DNA of 64,000 nt from CAYYIS01 sp964470965 (GTDB lineage: Bacteria > JAAXHH01 > JABIQT01), in assembly GCA_964470965.1 (NCBI GenBank), contig CAYYIS010000010.1, positions 51,108-115,107 on the forward strand, read 5' to 3'. Shown in pieces: positions 9,758 to 20,500 of the stretch. The notes beneath the pieces were generated by a model. That model made no database searches. It was given only the letters and a program-made list of their open reading frames with translations, and had not been told where the DNA came from. The first letter of the stretch is position 1; each line of letters opens with the position of its first letter. Both the position numbers and the translations under genes were made by a program.

Positions 9758-11056
9758 CTATCCCCCTGTGGGTGTTGAATCCGGGTTTTCGCGCTTTGAA
9801 CCGTCTATCGTTATTCCCGGTACTGGAAATTCGGTACATAGTTCGCGGACTTCGTTATGAATGGCGGCCAGTTTCTCGTCGTTGTCATAATTTTCGATCG
9901 CTTCGCTGATCCATCGGGCGATGTGTGCCATTTCGGGCTCCTTGATGCCGCGCGTGGTGGCGGCCGGTGTACCCAGCCGAATACCGCTCGGACTAAACGG
10001 CGAGCGCGTATCGAACGGCACGGAGTTTTTGTTGACCGTTAGCCCTGCCTTATCGAGTGAGGTTTCCGCGTCTTTTCCGATTACGCCTTTGTTGGTGAGA
10101 TCCACCAGAACCAAGTGGTTATCGGTGCCGCCGGAAACCAGGTCGAACCCGTAGTCGATCAATCCATCAGCGAGGGCCCGGGCGTTGTTTACGATCTGCT
10201 GGGCATAGGCTTTAAACGACGGCTCCATGGCCTCGCCGAATGCGATCGCCTTTGCCGCGGTAATATGGTCGTGCGGGCCGCCCTGGAGGCCGGGGAACAC
10301 GGCCCTGTCAATGCTTTTTCCGTATTCCTTCTTGCACATGATAATAGCGCTGCGAGGTCCCCGAAGTGTTTTGTGCGTGGTGGTGGTCACCACATCGGTG
10401 ATTGGAAACGGCGATGGGTGCACGCCCCCTACTACAAGGCCCGAGATGTGGGATATATCTGCCATGGCGAGCGCTCCCACTTCGTCGGCGATCGACTTGA
10501 ATGCCTTGAAATCGAACAGGCGGGGATAGGCTGTCGCACCGGAGATTATAAGTTTCGGGCGCTGTACCAGTGCGATATCCCGCACCTCGTCCATATCAAT
10601 TAGGCCGGTATCCCGTCGCACACCGTAGGAAGCGACGTTGAAGTATTTACCGGAGAAATTAACGCCCAGGCCATGGGTTAGGTGGCCGCCCTGATCAAGT
10701 TTCATACCCATAAGCGTGTCACCGGGGTCGAGCATTGCCATAAACACCGCTACGTTAGCGGGACTGCCGGAATAAGGTTGTACGTTCACATGTTCCGCAC
10801 CGAACAACGTTTTAGCACGTCGTTTGGCAAGGTTCTCTATCTTATCGATGTATTCCTGCCCACCGTAATACCGTTTACCGGGATATCCTTCGGAGTATTT
10901 GTTCGTGAGGATGGAGCCCATTGCTTCCAGAACAGCCGGCGAGGTATAGTTTTCGGACGGAATCAGCTCAATCCCTTCCCGCTGCCGTGTCCGCTCACCA
11001 TCAAGAATGGCGAACACTTCCGGATCCTGCGTTTGAATCGACGCAAATTCTTCCAT
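9758..11056 (-). CDS. glyA: Serine hydroxymethyltransferase
   Basis: A 432-residue PLP enzyme that interconverts serine and glycine while loading one-carbon units on tetrahydrofolate. It has the expected length and conserved blocks: LIPSENYTSPAVLEAMGS, the KRYYGG loop near 61-66, and the PLP lysine Lys229 in TTTTHKTLRGPR. The start ATG has AAGGAG upstream. It stands alone on the minus strand, with long non-coding spacers on both sides. Together with metH it covers the folate methyl branch. Confidence 0.97.
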   Translation of the reverse strand: MEEFASIQTQDPEVFAILDGERTRQREGIELIPSENYTSPAVLEAMGSILTNKYSEGYPGKRYYGGQEYIDKIENLAKRRAKTLFGAEHVNVQPYSGSPANVAVFMAMLDPGDTLMGMKLDQGGHLTHGLGVNFSGKYFNVASYGVRRDTGLIDMDEVRDIALVQRPKLIISGATAYPRLFDFKAFKSIADEVGALAMADISHISGLVVGGVHPSPFPITDVVTTTTHKTLRGPRSAIIMCKKEYGKSIDRAVFPGLQGGPHDHITAAKAIAFGEAMEPSFKAYAQQIVNNARALADGLIDYGFDLVSGGTDNHLVLVDLTNKGVIGKDAETSLDKAGLTVNKNSVPFDTRSPFSPSGIRLGTPAATTRGIKEPEMAHIARWISEAIENYDNDEKLAAIHNEVRELCTEFPVPGITIDGSKRENPDSTPTGG

Positions 11057-11681
11057 CTCGTTCTCCTTGAATTAGAGCGGTAATATGCCGGTCGATACAG
11101 CAATAAAATAACAGTTCAATCGTTGTTAATCCATACATCATTTATGGTGTCTAATAGTACTGAACTGCAGGCTAAAAAGCAAGTGTATTTAGGGAATGGC
11201 AGTAGTGCGGACCAGACCGGAAGAAAAGAAGTGTCAAGGGGAATCAGAGTGGAAAAGACCACAGGAAATCTCGGGTTATTCCCGCCCTTCAGTCACAGCA
11301 ACCGCCGATGTTGATGAAGCACTCCGGCATTACCTGCGGCGGCGCATCCTCCGCATAATTCCGATCTTGGACCAATCCTTTAGAGCGTATAACATATCTT
11401 GAAACCGGCTTCCTGAATGGCTGACCCCTCTGGGGTTCTGTTGCAGCGCCTCCTCCAACGAGGATGTGTTGTGATTCATTTGGCCCCCTGTAGGCAGGTC
11501 GAGACACGATACTCAATAGGAAATCAAGCGGGAAGGAAAAGGGGGGCTGGAAAATTGAATTAGTGGTTCTATGTGATACGGGAATACATGCCTGTAAGCC
11601 CCGAAGATGTTTGGTAGATAAGCTAGGCCACCACTATTTCACAAGTGATTTTTTCGACAAATCAATAAATGAATAAATCAA
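11057..11681. other. Intergenic, weak open frames only
   Basis: About 625 bases between the secretion island and glyA. A minus-strand frame of about 49 codons (11479-11330, starting MNHNTSSLEEALQQ) is the most protein-like stretch. It matches nothing I recognise and has only a weak ribosome site. No glycine or folate riboswitch motif was seen upstream of glyA. The part nearest glyA is AT-rich and probably holds its promoter. Confidence 0.4.
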
Positions 11682-12311
11682 TCAGAACGTGAGCTTTGCC
11701 ATCATCCACACGCTACCATCAGGGGGTGTGTGCAGGTTCAATGAAGGGAGGTAGTCGGATGCAGGTAAGGAGCGCTGGACGTCTATCGCGCTGGCCAATC
11801 GGACGGCGATGGCGAAGCCGGTCAGGTAATAGCTGCGTACGCGTGCCCGCTGGCTTGATTTTCGGATCGATCGGTACTGTTTCAGATCGCTCTCGCTGAT
11901 CCAGGCCCAGGTGCTATTACCGGCATAGATGGTTGCCTGTTCACGAAGCGTCAGCCGCTGGTCCTGGTTGAATACGTCGCTGCTGGAGAAAAGGCCGATA
12001 TGCTTGAAATAGGTGTCACCCTGTCCGCTGAGTGTCACGCCGGCGCGGTCGGCTGCGAATGTGCGATAGTCGTCGGACCGCCAAGCGCCGTATACGCGAA
12101 AGGCAGTGAACCCGACCCAGGTGAGCGCTTCCATGGCAAAGTAAATTCGTGCCCTATCCCAGTTCCCCGTGTAGGCCTGTCCGAGTCCTGGAACCGCCAG
12201 CGAAAGGAGGATAGCTTTCCGCTTGGATTTTGAGGGGTCTTGAGCATTGGCCGATGTAGCGTAAAGGATACAGACTATCAAGAGCGTTTTTTGGACTATG
12301 CGTTTTAACAC
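11682..12311 (-). CDS. Small exported/membrane-associated protein with PGLGQ-Y-G motif
   Basis: About 209 residues from a GTG start. A hydrophobic signal ends near ATSANAQ, followed by the LAVPGLGQAYTGNWDRA motif also found in DUF5683-type proteins, then a further hydrophobic segment. I prefer the GTG at 12311 because AAGG sits 8 bases upstream and because it starts just after the preceding stop (12322). A longer frame from 12440 would overlap that gene. It resembles its upstream neighbour (signal peptide, P-G-x-G-x-x-Y) and looks like a diverged paralogue. Last gene of the putative secretion operon. Function unknown. Confidence 0.7.
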   Translation of the reverse strand: MLKRIVQKTLLIVCILYATSANAQDPSKSKRKAILLSLAVPGLGQAYTGNWDRARIYFAMEALTWVGFTAFRVYGAWRSDDYRTFAADRAGVTLSGQGDTYFKHIGLFSSSDVFNQDQRLTLREQATIYAGNSTWAWISESDLKQYRSIRKSSQRARVRSYYLTGFAIAVRLASAIDVQRSLPASDYLPSLNLHTPPDGSVWMMAKLTF

Positions 12312-12321
12312 AGGAGACACC

Positions 12322-13086
12322 TTAAAATGACAGCGACATGGTCGCTGTAGGCGCGAATCGCCCGGTGGGGTCAAAGCTCTCGATCCGCAGTCGAAGCCTG
12401 GCTTCTTGAACAGGCTTATCCATTGAACGGTTGTCCGCACGAACGATCAGCGCAGCGTGGATGGCACTGACGAAGTGGTTCAAAAGGATCACGCCGATGG
12501 CCCAATCAGAGCGTTTGTACGCCTGGTTCATATTATGCTGCATGGTCACGTAGGATTTTCTGTTGGGTGAGATATCTGAATCCATCGGATCGAAGTCATC
12601 CCAGCCTTCCTGGAACTTGTTGTACTTCCCTATCTGCTCATAATACTGCTGGCTGCCTGGTTCCCCGAGCTGTTCCGTACCGATGGACGGATCCAGGCAG
12701 TTGGGCGCACAACGGACACTGTCCCAGTGGGCGTTTGCGAATGCGATTGACTTTGCCTTACGATCGGTACCGGAACGGTTATAAATGATCGATGAACTGA
12801 GTGCGCTGAAATCTATCGCAGAGAAGATCAATCCCCGCTTTCTGCCGGAATATAACTCTCCGGCTCCCGGGAACAACAGGGAAAAAGCGAAGGCCTTTAA
12901 AGGGCTCCTTCGAATCTGTGTCGACATGGCGGGCACCTGCTGCACCGTCGCCGCATCGTGCGCAGCGAACAGCGTCTTCCGCTCCATCCGAAGTGGCTGT
13001 GCAAAGGCCTCTTTTGCGTAACCGATTATGGCAATGAAAAATACGGCCCCAAGCATGTATTCTGGTATTCTTTTGAAAGATATCAT
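12322..13086 (-). CDS. Exported protein with PGAGELYSG motif, paralogue of next gene
   Basis: A 254-residue protein with an N-terminal signal (hydrophobic stretch ending near EAFAQ), then LLFPGAGELYSGRKRGL, a motif typical of DUF5683/TM2-like small membrane proteins. A second hydrophobic segment (about 190-210) follows a hydrophilic middle part. The C-terminus ends in alternating residues with a terminal phenylalanine (ATMSLSF), as in outer-membrane-associated proteins. It sits 18 bases after the M6 protease gene and 10 bases before its paralogue. Its place suggests a role in secretion or assembly of the protease, but nothing in the sequence proves this. Confidence 0.7.
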   Translation of the reverse strand: MISFKRIPEYMLGAVFFIAIIGYAKEAFAQPLRMERKTLFAAHDAATVQQVPAMSTQIRRSPLKAFAFSLLFPGAGELYSGRKRGLIFSAIDFSALSSSIIYNRSGTDRKAKSIAFANAHWDSVRCAPNCLDPSIGTEQLGEPGSQQYYEQIGKYNKFQEGWDDFDPMDSDISPNRKSYVTMQHNMNQAYKRSDWAIGVILLNHFVSAIHAALIVRADNRSMDKPVQEARLRLRIESFDPTGRFAPTATMSLSF

Positions 13087-13104
13087 GACATGCCTACAGT
13101 TAAC

Positions 13105-16100
13105 TCACTTAACTACTGCGATTTTGAATACTCCAGTCTGAGACGATGTAGTATCACTCGCCTCTACACGGCCCAGGTAAACACCGCTGGCGATGTCGCC
13201 GATGTTCCAACGCACCTCGTTCTGGTTTTGAAACCCTGTCCCTTTGAATGATGTGACCAAATCACCGGCCAGGGTATAGATCTGGATTCGAACCTGCGCA
13301 TCACGGCGTAACTGATACCTGATGCCGGTGGATCCGCTGTTGACCGGGTTAGGATAGCAGAATACGGACGGGAGCACAAGCAGGTCCCCAGTACTGCCTG
13401 AGGGGGCCTGCGAGATGGTGCTTGAGGCGCCGGAGCGGCGTGCGTCGTGAGCCAACATGGGCCAGGGCAGTGCGCCGGGATTGCCACGAAACGTCCAGAG
13501 ATGGGCGAAACCGTCGTCCGAGCCTGCTACGACGGCGATGTCTCCATCACCTGTAAGGTCGCCCAGGGCCGGCGAGGAATCGACTGCGCCACTAGTCCCC
13601 AGCGGAAATCCGGCGGCGGGGCTGCCATTTTTCTGATAGCCTGCGATCGTGCCGTTGGGCAGCCCCACGATGATTTCGGGCACCAGGTCGCCATTCAGGT
13701 CGCCGATCGCAGGTGCTGAATTGATGAAGCCTAGGGGATTCACCGGATCGACCAGCACCGGGAAATTAGCCATCCGCGTACCGTTGCCATGCCAGGCTGC
13801 AATTATATTTTTACCGGATACGACTACCTCGGGAAGACCGTCACCGTCTAAATCCCCGACGGCCGGCGGGGCGGACAGGTTCGTGCCTGCTAGTACTGGC
13901 CATCCTGACTTGACTACACCACCCGCATTCCATGCCGAGACGGTACCGTCCGAGCCGGCCACGATCACGTCGAACGCACCATCACCATCCAGGTCGGCGA
14001 TAACAGGTGTGGATGCTCGTCCTGTTGCAGATGTAGAAGCACTCCAGAGGATATTGCCTACGGCATCGGTGACCACAATACGGCCTTTGTCCGAAGTCGT
14101 CGTCGTCACGACAATTTCGTCCAAACCATCACCGTCCAGGTCCGCCGATGCGGGCGGTTCGGTTATACCTTCGCCGGCTATTTGTGCGAGGGAGATGGAG
14201 AACAGGGTTGTTCCATCGTGCCGTAGACCGATCAACCCTCCTACCGAAGTGCCGACCACGATGCCCGAATGCGTCGATCCAATGCGGAACAGCGCCGGGC
14301 TTGTCAACGCACTCTGCGGGCCGATTAAGGATTGCTGGATCACCTGGACCGGAAAACCGGGTTTCGTGTCGGCGAGCCCGTCCGTGTCATTATCCACCGC
14401 CGTCCATGCGAAGACACGTTCCGTATCGGTGCTTATTATTTCAGTGGCACCGTCGCTATCGAGATCGGCTACTGCCGGGGCATTGAAAAAGGAGCCTGTC
14501 CGTTCGGCGAACACGGCCGCCGGTGTCGAGACCGTATCCCCTTCGAATGTGATCGTCTTCACCACTCTGGCGTTCGGAATCAATTTAGATCCGTCATACT
14601 GCCAGACGTACAGTTTGCCGTCCGGTGACGCCATCAGTATCTCGGCAAAGCCGTCGTTGTTAACATCTGCCAGAACCGGAGATCGTGAGTCCGCTTCTCC
14701 TCCGATGGCGACCGGCCAGCCAGTGCTTACATGCTGGCGTGTCACCGTTACATCCATGACAGGTAATGCTGGACTCTCGATGCGGATTGACACATGACTA
14801 TCTCCGCCGGAATAATGCCGACTGTCCGGGGTCGTATCCACATTGAAAAGGGTGTTGTTGCCTTCGAGATACAGATCTTTCGCTGAACTGGCTCCGATAG
14901 AGAGTCCAAGATCCTGGATGCCATCCGCCTCTTCGAGATCAAGAAAACGGTGGGTTTCATCCCATTGCAGGGCATTCTCAATCCAGTTTGTCACACCGTT
15001 CCCGTTAAAATCACCGAAAGCTACGTTTTCATCAACATGCCAGATGAGGACACCTGATCCGGGTAAAAGATAATCGTATTCCAGATTGGGCTGTTTGTTG
15101 ATGTCCGAGGGACCGACGACGATACCATCAACAAAGTTCAGGTATGCCACGCCGTCTCCGTCCAGATCCGTCTGCCTGTTTTCGATCAGAAAGTATTCAC
15201 CCGGTGCGATAGGTACTCGGATGGCCTTGGTACCTGTTGCCTGGGAATTTGCAGTCAGCAACGTGATGGCAACGGAATCAGAGTTGACCTCAACAGGGGT
15301 TAACCACCCGAGAAAAGCACGGGTCCATGCACTGAAGTAGACGGGCATGATACCTGTAACGATCTGCTGTCCTGACTCACCGATATCCACGGTGCCGGAC
15401 TCCAGATCCATAAGGTCGAACGTGCCCACGCCCGGTGCATAACTAAACGTGCTATACAGGTCTGGCAGACCGAGCTGGTGCCCGAATTCATGGGCCAGTG
15501 TCACGTTCAATGCACCGAGATTACTGTCCTGCGAAGTCGTTTCCGGCATCAGAATCATTTCGCGTATCTCCACGGTGCCTTCGTCGACACGGATCGGAGG
15601 CCGTTCGTCACCGATCCGCAGGAAGCCGGATTGAAGATCACTGGGACTGTCTTGAAGGCGATCGTGCTGTAGATCGGAGCCGGCATGGAAGATAATGAAA
15701 GTGTCGTATTTGGAGAAATCGATGGTGGAATCATGATCGGCCGCAACGAAGGTATCAGTCACGAAATCCACCAAACGCTCCAGTTTTAAGGGATCGAAGA
15801 AATCCACGTCCGGACTGTAGTATTCCATCTGATGCGGCAACGTGAAAGCGGCCTCCAATTCATTCGGTACCACACGGGCGGTCGTGCTGAACTGACCGTA
15901 GGAAACCGCCTCGTAATAGGCATTCATTGCCGTCAGGTGGCGTTCAAAATAACGCCGGTCATGGGGCGCCTGATCGATGACATGGCCTTCTTCCTGTTCA
16001 AAATCCGACGGAGTCCTGTAGTCGAACCGGCCGTTTCCGGTCGTCTTTTCCGTCACGTCTACAGGGAAGTCCACACGTATGGCGAGGATGCGCAGCGACA

Positions 16101-16350
16101 AAGGCGTGACCTTTGTGCCAAGAGGACGGGGCAGGCTGTATGGCGTGGGGCGGTCGATATCCAGAAGATTCCTGCGCGAGACCTGATGTCTCCGCAGCAT
16201 CCATCCGGAGGGGTATTGTGGAGATGTCATTTCCGTAACGGGCTGTATCCGCTTAATCTGTCCGGCATGTAGATCGGTAATCGCAAATCCGGTCAGAATG
16301 AAAGGAAGACAGAGCACCAGCAACCAGTTCTGTAATTGATCAGGTATCAA
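13105..16350 (-). CDS. Secreted M6-family metalloprotease with FG-GAP repeats and C-terminal sorting-like domain
   Basis: A 1,081-residue exported protein. It has a signal peptide (about 1-29), then an M6 (immune inhibitor A-type) peptidase domain with the zinc motif HEFGHQLGLPDLY (His287, Glu288, His291). About seven FG-GAP/VCBS-like repeats follow (about 560-960), each with a calcium-type DxDxDG loop such as ADLDGDGLDEI. The end is a FlgD-Ig-like domain (about 990-1081, YPNPVNSGSTGIRYQL to VASGVYLGRVE type) that resembles type IX cargo sorting domains. It lies in a same-strand run behind the C25 peptidase and PorV-like genes, so it is the likely cargo. The start at TTG 16350 is tentative because no strong ribosome site is seen. 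Confidence 0.88.
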   Translation of the reverse strand: MIPDQLQNWLLVLCLPFILTGFAITDLHAGQIKRIQPVTEMTSPQYPSGWMLRRHQVSRRNLLDIDRPTPYSLPRPLGTKVTPLSLRILAIRVDFPVDVTEKTTGNGRFDYRTPSDFEQEEGHVIDQAPHDRRYFERHLTAMNAYYEAVSYGQFSTTARVVPNELEAAFTLPHQMEYYSPDVDFFDPLKLERLVDFVTDTFVAADHDSTIDFSKYDTFIIFHAGSDLQHDRLQDSPSDLQSGFLRIGDERPPIRVDEGTVEIREMILMPETTSQDSNLGALNVTLAHEFGHQLGLPDLYSTFSYAPGVGTFDLMDLESGTVDIGESGQQIVTGIMPVYFSAWTRAFLGWLTPVEVNSDSVAITLLTANSQATGTKAIRVPIAPGEYFLIENRQTDLDGDGVAYLNFVDGIVVGPSDINKQPNLEYDYLLPGSGVLIWHVDENVAFGDFNGNGVTNWIENALQWDETHRFLDLEEADGIQDLGLSIGASSAKDLYLEGNNTLFNVDTTPDSRHYSGGDSHVSIRIESPALPVMDVTVTRQHVSTGWPVAIGGEADSRSPVLADVNNDGFAEILMASPDGKLYVWQYDGSKLIPNARVVKTITFEGDTVSTPAAVFAERTGSFFNAPAVADLDSDGATEIISTDTERVFAWTAVDNDTDGLADTKPGFPVQVIQQSLIGPQSALTSPALFRIGSTHSGIVVGTSVGGLIGLRHDGTTLFSISLAQIAGEGITEPPASADLDGDGLDEIVVTTTTSDKGRIVVTDAVGNILWSASTSATGRASTPVIADLDGDGAFDVIVAGSDGTVSAWNAGGVVKSGWPVLAGTNLSAPPAVGDLDGDGLPEVVVSGKNIIAAWHGNGTRMANFPVLVDPVNPLGFINSAPAIGDLNGDLVPEIIVGLPNGTIAGYQKNGSPAAGFPLGTSGAVDSSPALGDLTGDGDIAVVAGSDDGFAHLWTFRGNPGALPWPMLAHDARRSGASSTISQAPSGSTGDLLVLPSVFCYPNPVNSGSTGIRYQLRRDAQVRIQIYTLAGDLVTSFKGTGFQNQNEVRWNIGDIASGVYLGRVEASDTTSSQTGVFKIAVVK

Positions 16351-16457
16351 GGGCTAAACCGCAGAACTTTCCTGCATGAGGTAGAGAGCGTGTGGGATTG
16401 TGGTGGTGTGGGAACCATTCTAATTTTTTCCTCCCCCTCCCACATCTTTTCTCAAAA

Positions 16458-17432
16458 CTAAAATCCGACAGTGACCGAAAACTTGGTAATATCCTGGAGC
16501 GTTGAGCTGGTTATATAACTGAAATCGATCCGGTACAGACGCCATTGGAGTCCGCCACCGAATGTTGGAGTTTTGATATTCCCGGCTTTATCATAAATGT
16601 ATCCGCCACGCAGGGCCACAAAGTTACTGTACCAGTACTCAGCGCCGATATTGGACACAGACTCCCGGAGCGTCTTTACCGCGCTACCTGTCTCCAGCCC
16701 CTTGTTGAAATCATACGCGAGCATCAGTCGGTTGTGTTCACGGTTCAGCAACTGCGCAGCGAATCCAACCTTGAGTGTTCTGGGAAGAGGATCACCTTGA
16801 TCCGCATCGATGAATGTAATTTTCGGCCCAAGGTTCTGAATGGCGCCGCCGAGGGTAATCCTTTCATGGAGTTTGTAGGTCGCCCCTACATCCACCGCAA
16901 ATGTGGTGGCAGTTCCCCGCCCTTGCTGGGCACCGGCGCTGAACGGTGACAATTTGTTGTATATAACTTTTAGGTTGGTACCCAGCCCCAGCACATCGCC
17001 GATGCGTGTGCCATACGACAGGCTCACCGCCACATCGAAGCTGCTGATCGTTCCGATGCCGTTGCCGCTTTCATCGGTCGCCGGTTGTTCACCTAGCGAG
17101 AGGTACGGAACACTGATGCCGAACGTCCCGATACCCTCTACGGGATGTGCATAAGCAAAATACAGATAGTACATGTCGTTAAACTGGAAATACGGAAGCC
17201 ATTTGAAGTAGTTGCCCACGAACTCACGGGAATTCGTAAAACCAAGCGCGCCCGGGTTCCAGGCGGCCGCCATGGCGCCCGAGGCGTGGGCTACACCGGT
17301 CTCACCCATACCGGATGAACGTGCGTCCGGAGCGATGCGTAGGAATAATGCTCCGGCCTGACTCTGGGCAAATGCGTTGCTGGTCGGAAACATCAACAGA
17401 GCACAAACGAGACATGGGATAAAACGTTTCAT
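16458..17432 (-). CDS. PorV/PorQ-family outer-membrane beta-barrel protein
   Basis: A 324-residue protein with a signal peptide ending AFAQ, then the family hallmark AGALFLRIAPDARSSGMGE. Alternating beta strands follow to a C-terminal phenylalanine (FSVTVGF), as in outer-membrane barrels. PorV shuttles type IX secretion cargo to the PorU sortase in Bacteroidetes, and PorV/PorQ-like proteins are common in other FCB-group genomes. It lies between the C25 peptidase (71 bases upstream) and the M6 protease (107 bases downstream). AAAGGAG precedes the ATG. Family assignment is firm. The exact role in this organism is inferred. Confidence 0.88.
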   Translation of the reverse strand: MKRFIPCLVCALLMFPTSNAFAQSQAGALFLRIAPDARSSGMGETGVAHASGAMAAAWNPGALGFTNSREFVGNYFKWLPYFQFNDMYYLYFAYAHPVEGIGTFGISVPYLSLGEQPATDESGNGIGTISSFDVAVSLSYGTRIGDVLGLGTNLKVIYNKLSPFSAGAQQGRGTATTFAVDVGATYKLHERITLGGAIQNLGPKITFIDADQGDPLPRTLKVGFAAQLLNREHNRLMLAYDFNKGLETGSAVKTLRESVSNIGAEYWYSNFVALRGGYIYDKAGNIKTPTFGGGLQWRLYRIDFSYITSSTLQDITKFSVTVGF

Positions 17433-17503
17433 GATTTACTCCTTTCGGTGATGGTAATATAACAAGGTTGCTTTTGAGGTCCAAATCATTATATACGGTG
17501 GCG

Positions 17504-20500
17504 TTAACGGACAACTACAAGTCGTCCGAACACGGAGGCTGCTTTCCGGTCCGGCGTGTGAGAACGAGCGGTGATTTTATAGAGATAGGCACCGTTAGCC
17601 AGGAAGTCGCCATCCCGGTCGGTGCCCTCCCAATCGACCTGGTTAAATCCTCTTAACCCGGTAATATTGCTGAACGAACGGACCAGGGTTCCGGCTACGG
17701 TATAAACATGTACAGTTACTTCGGCGTCCTGCGTTAGTTCGAAGGTGAATGTGGTCGCCTTATCGAACGGGTTTGGGTAGTTCATCACATCTGTTATCCT
17801 CAGGTCCACGTCCTCTACCACTGTGAGCGTCAGGGTGATGGCAGATGAATTGTTAAAATTGTCCCAGGCCCGGATAGTAACCGGATGATCACCGGGCGAT
17901 AGCCCGGGAATCTGATACTGCACGCTACCTCGTTGGAAGCTTCCCGTATTATAGGTGAACAGGTCGGTAACATCCTGCCTGGTCTTGCTGTTTCTGTCAG
18001 TTTGAACCGTGATTTGATGCCCTACTTCTCCCGTGATGTTGATACCGCTTTCGTCGAACAGGTTGATCGTCAGCATGGGCGATGTTGCGGCGAAATCACC
18101 ATCTGCAAAGGGGTTTCCTGCCACCAGAACTTCGATATCAGGTCCGATGGAATCGTTGAATGCCGGATCCGCGCCTCGCAGCGGTAGGAGATCGATCGCC
18201 CCGGAGGCGTCGGCACGCCCGTCGGTGGCGTAGACGGACACACGTCCCAGGTTGCCGCCATAGGTGATGTCCCGTGGCACGATAAATGAAGCGGTGAACC
18301 GTCCCATATCTATGCCTACCGATCCGCGGAACACATCTGCCCCCATAAGCTGGTAGGCTATCTGTCCTCCGGCTTGGGTTACGAAAATCACCTCCTGAGC
18401 CGAGTCGAATGTCCGTACAAACGCGGTCCCGTCGAACACCTGATCCAGCTGCCCGTTTTTTAGGACTTCCCCTTTTACAACCGCAGTGTGGAGCACCTTC
18501 AACGTATCCGTTGAATCCGATGTGAACCGGATAGGCTGCGATGGGATACCCAGTCGCATAGCCGGGTCTCCGAACAGAACGTACTTCTCACTGTTCTCCC
18601 GGTTTACGGTGCCTATTTTGGCCCGCAGGAGTGCGCTGCCGATAGGCAGATTCTGGTTCAGAAGACCGTCATAGAGAATCCGATTCAAACGCTCATTGGG
18701 CGAGGGAAACGAAAGCCGTGTGGCGCCGATAAATCCCACAGCACCTTTACCGTCCACGCGCAAGAAATCCTCCGCCATCGCCTCTTCATTGATCAGGTCG
18801 AATCGCCCGGCGGTGCAGGTAGCGGTGACGAAGATCGGCAGCCTACTGCCGTTTTGGATGGACGGCAGGTCGCGCGCGGTGTTGAACACCCGTTCATGCG
18901 CCCATAGATTCGCTGCGCCGTGGCCGATCCAGTTTACCAACAATGCCCCTTCGTTGATCCGGCCGATCAGTGCATCGCGGGCACCGGGTTTTTCTCCGGC
19001 GGCATCCAGTGGGTACTCTGTCAGATAAATTCTTTCAACTTGGAATGATCCCGGTATTTCACGATTGGCCAACCGCTCCGAGGACCCTATATGGTACGGC
19101 TCCTCGAAGGTAACCCCCGGCGTCCGTTCATCGTCGGACGTCAGAACGATCGTATTTCGCCAAACGCCAAATTCAGGCGCCGTATCGTATGCGATAATTT
19201 TACCGATAACCGCCTCCCCCTGTGCAACCGACTGTATCGGCAGTCTGCCGATGGCCATATCGGGGAAGATGTCGTTTTCCACGAGAGGATCGTTGTTTCC
19301 GTCGAAGTACACGAACCAGTCGTCCGTGCACCGGTTTCCCTGCTCGAACGGTGGAATCCAGAGCCCTTTACTCGAACGAGAATGATTCTTGTAATCGAAG
19401 TTTCCATCGCCTACCAGTAGCGCGAATTCAGGAGGCTCCGGAGAGGACCAGTTCAATGCTGTATAGCGCAGAAAATCTCGGATCGCGGTCGGATCGGTCA
19501 GGCCCCAGGAGAACTCGTCGTACACGTCCGAAATCGTTGTCACATACACCTGCAACCCGGAATAAGATTCCCGGTGGGCATGGAGCAATTCCACCACTTC
19601 TGAAAAATCAGCGTGAGTTATGATGATGTAATCGGCTCGGTTAGCCGCATCCCTCAAGCCGCTTGGAACATCCCTTGCAACCGATACCGGTTGTTTCCAG
19701 TGCTCCGGCGTAACCATCCGATACCGGGCTGGTCCATCTACACCTATCGAATCCTGGAATGCCCCTCCAGTCTCGGTGGTAATCCGAGTCAAATAAAATG
19801 GGTCAGTGATGTCGAATGTTTCTGAATCACCGGACGCACCTGTTACCTGATACCGGACTGTTGGCCCGCTTGCGAGGGGATCCTGCTCAATTTCCCTATC
19901 TCCGTCGCTCGCGTTGAGAGACGTCCAGTAGGAAAACTCGAACCAGTCGAAATACACATGATCTGGCTGACTCGCACTCTGATTGTTTCGTGGCACCACG
20001 ATGCGGATTTCGTTATTGCCCTCCCGGAGCCAGGATCCCGACCCCGAAATGATGACCGGAATCGATTCTCCGCTCCAGAAGCGTTCACCGACGAACTGGT
20101 CGTTGATGAAGACCTGTACATGGTGAGCAAACCGGGTTTTGCCCTGGAGACGGAACCGTGCAGTCATCTGTCCGTTTCGGGCTACATCAGCCAGGCTGAC
20201 CTGAAAAGTCGCCTCCTCACGGAACGCCCCATCGAGTTGTTGCCAGAACCATTCGGTGCCTGAATCCAGCGGGTTGATTATCTCACGCTCTTCATGAAGC
20301 CGCGCGGGGGAATCAATCTGTGTGGTTCCACCGGTTGCCCTTCCGTCCCGTGTGGGGATACGCCGGCCGGCGCCCACACCGGTATTCAGCCAGTAGACAT
20401 TGGTGTCGGTGTACGGATTAGTGAAGAAAGAGAATGAGCTATTTGACTGATCGTAGCCCCATCCGTTCAGAGCACTGGCATAAAATACCACGTGGTCGCC

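Noticed and set aside
11057..11250. Possible glycine or tetrahydrofolate riboswitch upstream of glyA
   Set aside because: No conserved aptamer core was found in the leader.
12312..12440. Upstream extension of the 11682-12311 gene to 12440
   Set aside because: It would overlap the preceding gene by about 120 bases and would put residues before the signal peptide.
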